Of a stretch of 8,795 nt of DNA, positions 1 through 6,141 are shown piece by piece. Positions within the stretch are counted from its first letter, which is position 1; each line of letters starts with the position of its first letter. Source of the DNA: DAOTUL01 sp034437435 (GTDB lineage Bacteria > Chloroflexota > Anaerolineae > Aggregatilineales > Phototrophicaceae); NCBI GenBank assembly GCA_964417785.1, contig CAYQJO010000183.1, forward strand, positions 1-8,795, in the 5' to 3' direction. The notes below the pieces were generated by a model. That model was not told where the DNA came from. It was given only the letters and a program-made list of their open reading frames with translations, and made no database searches. A program made the translations under genes and the position numbers.

Positions 1-114
1 CGCAAAAACATCTCGCTTGATGAGTTGAACACAGAGCCAGAGGTCCGGTTGACCGGCGACGGCGAGTTCACCGAGAGCTTTATCCAGGAAATCGAGGATG
101 ACCACCAGCGATGA
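1..114 (+). CDS. C-terminal end of an unidentified protein (partial)
   Basis: An open frame enters from the left edge and ends at TGA 112-114, giving 37 residues of an acidic, hydrophilic C-terminus that ends EIEDDHQR. No recognisable motif is present, so no function is assigned. Its stop overlaps the start of the next gene as ATGA (111-114), the classic arrangement for translational coupling. It is therefore probably the upstream member of an operon with the URO-D-like gene. That the frame is real is supported mainly by this overlap and by codon use similar to its neighbour. Confidence 0.6.
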   Translation, partial: RKNISLDELNTEPEVRLTGDGEFTESFIQEIEDDHQR

Positions 115-1181
115 GTACCTACCACACCTTTGATGAAGCGGGCTGGCAGCGCATCGAACGTGCATGGCGTGCATGGTGGAATCACGAACTCGACCGCCCA
201 CTGGTCACGCTGGAAGTCCTGCCCCAGGAATTGACGGACCAACCCTTCGACGGCCATTTATCACAGTTCGATCTGGATGTGCCGGTGGCGCAGGTCCTCG
301 ACCATTACCAACCACGTCTGGAATCCACCCAATACTATGGCGACGCTTATCCCAAATGGTGGGTGAATTACGGCCCCGGTGTGGCGGCAGCGTTTCTGGG
401 TGCGACAGTCGAACACGGTATCGACACGACCTGGTTCCATCCGCCGGCGACCAATTCGATTGACGATGTGCGCCTGGAATACGATGCGGACAACCCCTAC
501 TGGCTGCGCGTGCAGGAGATCACCCGTGCCGCTCTGGATCGGTGGGGCGAACAGGTCGCCATCGGCATTACCGACATCGGCGGCAACATGGACATCCTGG
601 CGAGTATGCGCGGCACCCAGGATTTGCTCACGGACACACTTGATGCACCCGGCACCGTTGCACAACATATCCAGACCATCACACAACTGTGGCTGCACTA
701 CTTCAACGAACTATACGCGCTGGTCAAACCTGCCGGGCGGGGAATCACCAACTGGGGACCATGCTATGCTCTCGATTCTGGTTACATGCTTCAAAGCGAC
801 TTCAGCTACATGATCTCACCGCGCATGTTTGAGCGTTTTGTCCTGCCCGATCTGGTGACCTGCTGCGACGCGCTGGACTACGCTTTCTATCATATGGACG
901 GAATCGGTCAGATTCCGCACCTGGATATGCTGCTGTCGATTGAGCGTCTGCGCGGCATTCAATGGCAGCCCGGCGATGGTCAGCCATTGGCCGACGGGTG
1001 GCTTGATCTGCTCAAGCGCATCCGTGACGGCGGCAAACTATGCCAGGTCTATGTCACCCGTGAGGGGGCGTTAACCATCAAACGAGAACTGGGTGGGAAA
1101 GGCTTCCTGTTCCACATCATCAACGAGCCATATATCCCACCCGATGAAGCGCAGGCATTCCTGGACCAGATTTATGCTTGA
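111..1181 (+). CDS. Uroporphyrinogen-decarboxylase-like (URO-D superfamily) protein
   Basis: This 356-residue protein looks like a member of the URO-D/corrinoid methyltransferase TIM-barrel superfamily, and its length is usual for that family. Supporting features are the block around 228-248 (QSDFSYMISPRMFERFVLP), which matches the family's 'D...iSP..f..f..P' region, followed by YHMDG at 260-264 and a strand ending WQPGDG at 285-290. True haem-pathway HemE has conserved N-terminal arginine and aspartate motifs that I do not see. The methyltransferase branch usually has a zinc-binding H-x-C at the position of H261-M-D263, and here the Cys is Asp. The protein is therefore unlikely to be HemE and may not be a zinc-dependent methyltransferase; its substrate is unknown. 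GAGGAT lies about 11 bases before the ATG, and the ATGA overlap with the upstream gene supports this start. The 3' end overlaps the convergent dodecin gene by 10 bases. Confidence 0.75.
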   Translation: MSTYHTFDEAGWQRIERAWRAWWNHELDRPLVTLEVLPQELTDQPFDGHLSQFDLDVPVAQVLDHYQPRLESTQYYGDAYPKWWVNYGPGVAAAFLGATVEHGIDTTWFHPPATNSIDDVRLEYDADNPYWLRVQEITRAALDRWGEQVAIGITDIGGNMDILASMRGTQDLLTDTLDAPGTVAQHIQTITQLWLHYFNELYALVKPAGRGITNWGPCYALDSGYMLQSDFSYMISPRMFERFVLPDLVTCCDALDYAFYHMDGIGQIPHLDMLLSIERLRGIQWQPGDGQPLADGWLDLLKRIRDGGKLCQVYVTREGALTIKRELGGKGFLFHIINEPYIPPDEAQAFLDQIYA

Positions 1182-1396
1182 GGGTCTTCGTCTTTGAGCG
1201 TAAAGCCGATCTTGACCGTCACCTGCCAGTGGGCAACACGTCCGTTTTCGATCTGACCGCGTGTCTCTGTCACCTCAAACCAGCGCAGGTTTTCGAGGGT
1301 CTGGTTGGCACGCGCAACGGCGTTGCGCACAGCATCGTCAATGCCATGCGGCGATGACCCGGCAAGCTCAATGATTTTGTAAACATGGTCTGACAT
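1172..1396 (-). CDS. Dodecin, small flavin-binding protein
   Basis: The 74-residue product matches dodecins, proteins of about 70 residues that assemble into hollow dodecamers, bind pairs of flavins, and are thought to store or buffer free riboflavin/FMN and limit photo-oxidation. Visible signatures are an N-terminal strand (VYKIIELAG), the helix-start motif GSSPHGIDDAV at 13-23, W39-F40-E41-V42 with the tryptophan that stacks on the isoalloxazine ring, and Q58 in HWQVTVKIGF, the glutamine that contacts flavin in characterised members. A clear GAGGAG at 1405-1410 lies 8 bases before the ATG. The gene is the last of five co-directional minus-strand genes, 74 bases after the kinase stop, and could be co-transcribed or use its own weak promoter. 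Its stop lies inside the convergent URO-D-like gene (10-base overlap). Confidence 0.93.
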   Translation of the reverse strand: MSDHVYKIIELAGSSPHGIDDAVRNAVARANQTLENLRWFEVTETRGQIENGRVAHWQVTVKIGFTLKDEDPQA

Positions 1397-1470
1397 AATC
1401 TATTCTCCTCAAAACGCTTATGTTAATTGTCCTGTACTGCTACAATCACCGTATCACGCGCACATAAAGA

Positions 1471-2379
1471 TCACATGATTAACGGCTGGTGCAATCGATC
1501 CAGTTCCGCCCCTGTAAGAAAACCGTCAGCAGCACCCGCCACACCGATCTTGTACGAGGCGAAGATCACCGCCTTTTTCAGCGACAGGTAAGGATCGCCG
1601 GTGGCGCCATAACCATGGACAAACGCCGAGAACAGCGCATCACCCGCACCAATGGTGTTCACAATCGGGCGCGTGTACACCGCCGGGACATGTTCGATGG
1701 CCTTATCGGCTTTCACACCCAGAACAGCACCGTCTGCCCCTACACCAACGACGGCAACAGACGTGCCATAGCGGTCCCACAAACGCCGTATCCAATCCTC
1801 CGCTGAGCAAGGCAAATTCTCATGGCTCTGGAACAATATATCGGCATGCGCCATGAAGTCGCCGTCGTAAGCACTTTCCAGATCGTAGATAGCATGGACA
1901 TCGGTGGCGATGGGAATACCTACCTGCTTGGCCCGCACCAGCATCGGACGGCTGAAATTGATGTTACACAGCACCGCCAGATGGGTTTTCGACAACGCCT
2001 GTTCAAAGTTTTCGACAGGGTAAAGCTGCTCCTGGATGTCCTTGAGATCGACATTGATCGCCCGCCGACCATCACCATCGTAGAGAATCACCGACTGCGG
2101 TGTCTGATTTAGGAACGGCAGCACATTGTTGGCACGAATCTCGGCGTCGCTCAATGCCTGCCGCACCAGATACCCGGCAGCGTCCTGGCCGGTAAGCGAC
2201 AGAAAATGCACATCGTCGCCCAGGACGGTCAGCGCTTTGGCGATGTTGTAACCCACACCGGATACCGTGCTGTTCACGCCCCAGAAGGGAAACCGCACCG
2301 GTACGTAATCGTAGGGGAAACCATCAACTTTGAGCGTGGTCTCGATGTTGATGAGACCGGATACCAGAATGGCAGTCAT
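1471..2379 (-). CDS. PfkB (ribokinase) family sugar/nucleoside kinase
   Basis: This 302-residue protein is the normal size for the PfkB family, which phosphorylates sugars or nucleosides with ATP. The N-terminal strand reads LVSGLINIE. The first signature region is around 34-50 (GVNSTVSGVGYNIAKAL, the 'GG..N.A' region). The C-terminal signature NTIGAGDALFSAF at 241-253 contains the anion hole GAGD (244-247) with D247 as the expected catalytic base. The open frame extends upstream to 2574, but that part lies wholly within the preceding gene in another frame and has no PfkB character. The ATG at 2379 overlaps the upstream TGA as TGATG, giving the expected N-terminus. No Shine-Dalgarno precedes it, which fits translation by reinitiation. 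The substrate is not determinable: the usual substrate Asp of 'N.D' near the N-terminus is Glu13 here. The coupled cysteine hydrolase suggests salvage of a nucleoside or cofactor, which is inference. Confidence 0.88.
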   Translation of the reverse strand: MTAILVSGLINIETTLKVDGFPYDYVPVRFPFWGVNSTVSGVGYNIAKALTVLGDDVHFLSLTGQDAAGYLVRQALSDAEIRANNVLPFLNQTPQSVILYDGDGRRAINVDLKDIQEQLYPVENFEQALSKTHLAVLCNINFSRPMLVRAKQVGIPIATDVHAIYDLESAYDGDFMAHADILFQSHENLPCSAEDWIRRLWDRYGTSVAVVGVGADGAVLGVKADKAIEHVPAVYTRPIVNTIGAGDALFSAFVHGYGATGDPYLSLKKAVIFASYKIGVAGAADGFLTGAELDRLHQPLIM

Positions 2380-3296
2380 CAGCCGATGGGGTCCGTCGTC
2401 TTGACCAGTGAGAGTCCTTTTTCCTGGAAGCGTCCAAATGTCTCGTTCGCCATCGCCTCGAAGTCGATCTCCGGGTGCGCCACCGATGACATGGCATCTT
2501 CCAGCACGCGCAACTTGCGGATCACGTCTTCTGGATAGTAGCGCATCATGGACGAGACCGTCTCCAGCACGCAATGGCTCTTGGCCTGCCCGGCGACGTA
2601 GATCAGATCGTGGGTCGCCAGCTTGTCCATGAACTGTTTGTTGACAACGCCGTTCGGTTCTTCCGGCACCTTGACCTCCGGCTCCATGATCGAATAATGC
2701 TCGGTCTTGGGGATTTTGCCCTTTTCCAGAAGCTGCGGCTGCGATTGGCGGGCGGCGGTGTGGTAGGCCAGCGCTTCATAGAGTGCCGGGACCAGCGTAT
2801 GGCCGGGGGTGCCGATCAAGGTATGATAGGGCCAGATCATCAACTGCTTCTTAGCCTGCTCTTCCAGCTTCTCAACATAGCCTTTGGACCATTCCACCTC
2901 GTACAGTGGCTGCCACTGACCGGCCTGCACCTCATCACTGCTGATAGCGGTATAAGGCTGTGGGTGGTCGCCATCGGGATTCTGCCACCATGTCGGTGAG
3001 AATATCTGCAACGGCACATGGCTGTCCAGCGACGCGCCGATGGTGGTGATCTCCGGCGCATGGGCATAAATCCATTCCACCGTGCGTCGGGCATCCTCGA
3101 CTGCACCCGGCACGCTCAATGTGCCATCGGGATGTACAAAATCGACCTGCATATCGACCAGCAGCAAGAATATCCGCTTGCGGTCCTTGATCGATGAGGT
3201 CATCCCGGCCATTCGTCCGGCCTCGACCGATTCCAATGTCTCCGGTTTGTAGATTTCGCCAATCCGTTCAGGGGCATAGTAATCAGGTAGTGTCAT
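2379..3296 (-). CDS. Nicotinamidase/isochorismatase-like cysteine hydrolase
   Basis: The predicted 305-residue protein has the complete active-site set of the isochorismatase superfamily, whose nicotinamidase branch hydrolyses nicotinamide to nicotinate and ammonia for NAD salvage. The catalytic Asp is D48 in LLLVDMQVDF. The metal ligands are D91 and H93 (DSH) and H158 in WPYHTLIGTPG, a nicotinamidase-like arrangement. The catalytic Lys is K197 in PKTEHYS, and the nucleophile is C242 in GQAKSHCVLET. It is much longer than the typical roughly 200 residues: it has about 40 extra residues before the first strand and insertions around 95-150 and 180-215, so the substrate may be larger than nicotinamide. 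The frame opens at 3347, but GGAGG (3304-3308), 7 bases before the ATG at 3296, fixes the start. It lies 57 bases after the HAS-barrel-like gene and is TGATG-coupled to the PfkB kinase. Confidence 0.87.
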   Translation of the reverse strand: MTLPDYYAPERIGEIYKPETLESVEAGRMAGMTSSIKDRKRIFLLLVDMQVDFVHPDGTLSVPGAVEDARRTVEWIYAHAPEITTIGASLDSHVPLQIFSPTWWQNPDGDHPQPYTAISSDEVQAGQWQPLYEVEWSKGYVEKLEEQAKKQLMIWPYHTLIGTPGHTLVPALYEALAYHTAARQSQPQLLEKGKIPKTEHYSIMEPEVKVPEEPNGVVNKQFMDKLATHDLIYVAGQAKSHCVLETVSSMMRYYPEDVIRKLRVLEDAMSSVAHPEIDFEAMANETFGRFQEKGLSLVKTTDPIG

Positions 3297-3303
3297 GGTA
3301 AAT

Positions 3304-3308
3304 CCTCC
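3304..3308 (-). promoter_or_regulatory. Ribosome binding site of the cysteine hydrolase
   Basis: GGAGG on the minus strand, 7 bases before the ATG at 3296. It decides the start of the hydrolase against the in-frame upstream ATGs near 3341-3347, which have no such site. Confidence 0.75.
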
Positions 3309-3353
3309 ATAATTGTCACGGGGGTTGGATACGTCCATCATAGCCAACGCGGA

Positions 3354-3965
3354 TTAAGGTCGGATCAATGCCAGGACAGCGCTCAATCGGCGTGTATCGC
3401 CGGAAAGCAGATGCGCCAGATGGCGTCCGCTGCGCACTATGAAATCGTAGCGCTCGTCCGCCTGATAGGCCCCGGCGGCGTAGCGTATCATGGCAGCCAG
3501 TAAGTCATCCGATGGCACCTCACGAGCGTTGGCGACCAACCGGAAGAAATCGAGCCGCTGCGAGAAAAAATAGACTTCATCGGCGCTGCACAGATGCACC
3601 GGCGACAGACTCATGGGTGGACGTGGCGGCAGGCTATGGACAAAACTCCGATCCACGCCATAACCGATGTTGATGACGCTGATCTCAACCGGCACCATGC
3701 GATTCTCGCGCTGGTCGCGTAGCACACTGCTATCGACCGCATCCGACATCACCAGTTCGCTGATGAGCAAGTCGTCTTTGATCTCGACAGCATAGATAAG
3801 ACCAATGGCAAACAACGAGTCGTCATTGGCAATAGACACCTTGACGAACGCACCGAAGTCATGTCGATAGCCGATTTGCAGGCTGTGGGTGCCGCAGGTA
3901 AAGCCGCGTGTACTGGCCCGCAGCACTCGCCCCACCAGTTCGGTGTTAACATCATCCACCATCAT
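3354..3965 (-). CDS. HAS-barrel-like protein, NurA-associated, no ATPase domain
   Basis: A 203-residue protein directly downstream of nurA. Residues 10-70 look like a small beta barrel (VGRVLRAST, then DFGAFVKVSI, then AIGLIYAVEIKDDLLISE), resembling the HAS barrel that forms the N-terminal domain of the HerA ATPase and mediates contact with NurA. No P-loop (GxxxxGKS/T) or Walker B is present, so this is not HerA. Residues 125-203 appear mainly helical (YFFSQRLDFFRLVANARE, then LLAAMIRYAAGAYQ) and are of unknown role. The nurA TAA abuts its ATG (TAAATG). GGGAG lies only 3 bases before the first ATG (3965) but 6 before the second (3962), so translation may begin at 3962, one codon later. The spacing implies co-translation and a physical partnership with NurA. 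The HAS-barrel assignment is a judgement by eye. Confidence 0.65.
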   Translation of the reverse strand: MMVDDVNTELVGRVLRASTRGFTCGTHSLQIGYRHDFGAFVKVSIANDDSLFAIGLIYAVEIKDDLLISELVMSDAVDSSVLRDQRENRMVPVEISVINIGYGVDRSFVHSLPPRPPMSLSPVHLCSADEVYFFSQRLDFFRLVANAREVPSDDLLAAMIRYAAGAYQADERYDFIVRSGRHLAHLLSGDTRRLSAVLALIRP

Positions 3966-5237
3966 TTACTCCCACCGAATATCGGTATCCATCTCATACA
4001 TGCGCCGGTCGCTGCGAGCCAGTTCTTTGCCGCGTGACTTATGCGTCAGCCCCAGCGGATCAATGCCCTTACGTCGCAGTTCGATGCGCACCATCTCGTC
4101 CAGTTTGGCCTTGTCCTTGCCACTTACATAGGCCAGTTCATCGGCTCGCGTCAGTGCATACGGGTAAGGATTGCGACCCTGCATGGTGGCCTGGGCCAGC
4201 AGCAGCGCGTGCAGATCGTTGACGGCAGCCTCATCCTGCGCCACCCACATGGGAATGTCCACGCGGGCGATGTTGGCTTCGGACTCGGTGCCAACTTTGA
4301 TGTAGAAAAACGCAATCTCCTGGCTGGGATTATGCTGGCGATAGGCCAGATTGCGCGGCGAGTTCTGCACCATGACCGCCGTCCGCTCACCCGGACGCAG
4401 TACACTGTTAAACAGGTGCCGGTCACGCAGCCCTTCCAGATCGCCACCCTCGGCTAACTGCTGCTCGTTTTCCTTGATGTCCTGCTCATTTTCCAGACTG
4501 AGCAGAAAGAGCAGACGCAGCACAACCCGTGCGCGATGTGGACTGTCCACATAACCGGCCAGCGTTGTCCGTATACCGTTGGCCTGCACATCATACAGCT
4601 TTTGCAGGGCGCTTTGGTAGTCTCGCATGAGTTCGGCACCGCCAGTAATATCGGTGTTGGTCCAGAACATCAGATTATTGTCGTAAAGCGCAACAATGGG
4701 ATGGTCGATCCGGTTCTTCAACTCCCAGGCGAGGTCCGCCAGCGCTTGCATCTCCGCGACTGTGCGTCGCGCATCGACCGTCCGGTTACTCACCACTCGC
4801 TTGCGCTCATCGTGTACATGGTCCTTGTGATAGGCCAGCACCGGCATGGTGATCTGTTCTGGCAGATGGTCAAATCCGTGATGGTAAATATACAGGCCGA
4901 TGTTCAGCAGATAGTAGTGGACCGGGTCGCGTTCGTTGGGGTAAATCTGCGAGCCATCTGCCGCGATGATCGTGGCTTGCTGCGGCAGATCAGGCGGCGG
5001 ATAGATCGCGTTAATGGGCTGCGAATGGGGTAGATCAAGCGGTGCGGCCCCGCGATAGCCGCTAATGTCCGACTGCCGCACCAGGGTGATACGCTCATGG
5101 ATAGCGTCCAGGTCGTCGGCAGCGAAAAAACGCTCACGGGCGACCCGCAAACGGTCAGTCAGATCGAAATCGAGCTTATCGATCATGGCGCTCATTTTTT
5201 CGACCTGATCGGAGACTTTTCGGAATTCCAGCGCCAT
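3966..5237 (-). CDS. nurA: NurA-like DNA repair nuclease
   Basis: A 423-residue protein of the NurA family, manganese-dependent 5'-3' nucleases with an RNase H/Argonaute-like core that resect DNA ends together with the HerA translocase. Visible features are motif I, IIAADGSQI, with D94; a conserved acidic helix position E162 (TVAEMQAL); a second acidic strand LYDNNLMFW with D186; and the C-terminal block GRNPYPYALTRADELAYVS at 354-372. In archaeal NurA a histidine is expected near this last block, and here the aligned residue appears to be D366. The N-terminal 50 residues are probably a helical arm used in dimerisation. The frame opens at 5258, but AGGAGGT (5244-5250) lies 7 bases before the ATG at 5237 and too close to the earlier ATG, so 5237 is chosen. 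It is the first gene of the minus-strand cluster and abuts the HAS-barrel-like gene. No herA lies in the window. Confidence 0.85.
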   Translation of the reverse strand: MALEFRKVSDQVEKMSAMIDKLDFDLTDRLRVARERFFAADDLDAIHERITLVRQSDISGYRGAAPLDLPHSQPINAIYPPPDLPQQATIIAADGSQIYPNERDPVHYYLLNIGLYIYHHGFDHLPEQITMPVLAYHKDHVHDERKRVVSNRTVDARRTVAEMQALADLAWELKNRIDHPIVALYDNNLMFWTNTDITGGAELMRDYQSALQKLYDVQANGIRTTLAGYVDSPHRARVVLRLLFLLSLENEQDIKENEQQLAEGGDLEGLRDRHLFNSVLRPGERTAVMVQNSPRNLAYRQHNPSQEIAFFYIKVGTESEANIARVDIPMWVAQDEAAVNDLHALLLAQATMQGRNPYPYALTRADELAYVSGKDKAKLDEMVRIELRRKGIDPLGLTHKSRGKELARSDRRMYEMDTDIRWE

Positions 5238-5243
5238 ACACAT

Positions 5244-5250
5244 ACCTCCT
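5244..5250 (-). promoter_or_regulatory. Strong ribosome binding site of nurA
   Basis: AGGAGGT on the minus strand, whose GGAGG core ends 7 bases before the ATG at 5237. The ATG two codons upstream (5243) overlaps this site's edge and is too close to be used, so the site fixes the nurA start. Confidence 0.75.
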
Positions 5251-5259
5251 GTTGCCACA

Positions 5260-5288
5260 AGCCTAGCACTTACGTTCTAAATCGTCAA
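5260..5288 (-). promoter_or_regulatory. Candidate promoter of the nurA cluster
   Basis: On the minus strand, TTGACG (5283-5288, five of six matches to the -35 consensus) is separated by 17 bases from TAGGCT (5260-5265). The latter is a weak -10, but TGC immediately precedes it, forming an extended -10. The predicted transcription start near 5253 would leave a short leader of about 16 bases that carries the ribosome binding site. Prediction by eye from sigma-70 consensus. Confidence 0.45.
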
Positions 5289-5337
5289 GTTTCTTGTTTT
5301 TCCCGCGACACTCAAGGGTACCTTAATGATACTACTA

Positions 5338-5366
5338 TTTAAATTTGTGTTGCGATTCTGTATAAT
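5338..5366 (+). promoter_or_regulatory. Candidate promoter of the hydrolase-SDR operon
   Basis: A perfect -10 box TATAAT (5361-5366) is preceded at 17 bases by TTTAAA (5338-5343), a weak -35 with four of six matches. Transcription would start near 5373, giving a leader of about 100 bases before the hydrolase ATG. A second -10-like box, TATACT, lies at 5391-5396 without a good -35. The AT-rich context makes chance matches more likely. Confidence 0.4.
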
Positions 5367-5472
5367 AGTTTTAAATCTTCACAAAATATTTATACTCCCC
5401 CACATCATTGCAAACTAAATGTTTCTATCTCTCTGTTTTTGTATAGCACGCACAGTAAGAGGATAGGAATCA

Positions 5473-6141
5473 ATGGCAACCAACTATATGATCGAACAGA
5501 GCCACAGCGAAATCACCTTTGCTGGGGATCATGTCCGTCTGGCCGGACAGATCGAATATCCGGACGCGCCCGTTCCAGAAGCCGGATACCCGCTGCTGTT
5601 TTTCCTGCACCATGTCGGTTGGAACGCCCGTTCCGATTATGACCATTACGCCCAGACCGCCCTGGCGTGTGACTACGCGGTCTTTCGCTGGGACAAGCGC
5701 GGTACAGGTCACAGTGGTGCCGGTGGTCGCGGTTCAACCACTCAGGATGCCATTCTTGCCTATCAAACGGCCATCTCACAGCCGGATATTGATTGCTCGC
5801 ACGCGGTAATCCTGGCCCAGAGCGAAGCCACGATCATGCTTGCCAACAGCTTTCCTTTGTTTGCTTGCGTCCAAAAGCCGCTGGGGGTCATTCTGGCGGG
5901 CAGTATGCTGGATGCCAACGGAATTGAAGCCATTGATACCGCTGTGCAGATCATTATGGGTGAGAACGACTGGAACAACTGGCGCGTGCATGCTCGTGAT
6001 GCCGCCGAACATCATCGAGCCATCTTCCCACATGGCGCATCTTACCATGTCGCACCAAACGCCAACCGTATGCTGATGGTAAACAGCCAGTTCCACAGCG
6101 AAGCCAACAACCAGATGCGTGATTGGCTGCAATCACTTTGA
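5473..6141 (+). CDS. Alpha/beta-hydrolase fold protein
   Basis: A 222-residue single-domain protein with the order of an alpha/beta hydrolase. Strand and oxyanion region LLFFLHHVG is at 41-49, and the strand-4 loop FRWDKRGTGHSG at 71-82 is typical of the fold. The nucleophile elbow AQSEA at 115-119 has candidate nucleophile S117, the acid is D166 in IIMGENDW, and a candidate histidine is H208 near the C-terminus. The elbow departs from Gly-x-Ser-x-Gly, with both glycines replaced by alanine. Length and layout resemble small dienelactone-hydrolase-like or acyl-esterase enzymes; the substrate is unknown. There is no signal peptide, so it is probably cytoplasmic. A purine-rich stretch (AGAGGATAGGA) precedes the ATG. 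Its stop overlaps the following SDR start, so the two are probably co-translated and act in one pathway. Confidence 0.8.
   Translation: MATNYMIEQSHSEITFAGDHVRLAGQIEYPDAPVPEAGYPLLFFLHHVGWNARSDYDHYAQTALACDYAVFRWDKRGTGHSGAGGRGSTTQDAILAYQTAISQPDIDCSHAVILAQSEATIMLANSFPLFACVQKPLGVILAGSMLDANGIEAIDTAVQIIMGENDWNNWRVHARDAAEHHRAIFPHGASYHVAPNANRMLMVNSQFHSEANNQMRDWLQSL

Larger units (their letters stand above)
5238..5472. other. AT-rich divergent intergenic region
   Basis: This 235-base gap separates nurA (leftward) from the alpha/beta hydrolase (rightward) and is strikingly AT-rich from about 5320 to 5450 against GC-rich surroundings. It holds the nurA ribosome binding site and promoter at its left end and TATAAT and TATACT boxes for rightward transcription. 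It also holds the palindrome ATTTAAAT (5337-5344) and an inverted repeat ACTATT (5334-5339)/AATAGT (5364-5369) that brackets the likely rightward promoter and could be an operator. No open frame with gene character, RNA gene or terminator was seen in it. Confidence 0.6.

Noticed and set aside
1397..1470. Possible dodecin promoter (TTGTAG...CATAAG on the minus strand) and ATTGT/ACAAT inverted repeat
   Set aside because: Both boxes match the consensus weakly and the repeat arms are only five bases, so they could easily be chance; read-through from the upstream genes explains expression equally well.
2380..2574. N-terminal extension of the PfkB kinase frame up to 2574
   Set aside because: The extension lies inside the cysteine-hydrolase gene in another frame, encodes Arg/Gly-rich sequence unlike PfkB proteins, and the ATG at 2379 with TGATG overlap gives the normal N-terminus.
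2574..2999. 141-codon plus-strand open frame within the cysteine hydrolase
   Set aside because: Antisense shadow of a gene with a complete set of catalytic residues.
3337..3342. TATGAT -10-like box before the cysteine hydrolase on the minus strand
   Set aside because: No acceptable -35 element at 16-18 bases; not strong enough to claim a separate transcript.
4536..5033. 165-codon plus-strand open frame within nurA
   Set aside because: Antisense to the nurA-like gene, with no recognisable motif and no suitable ribosome binding site.
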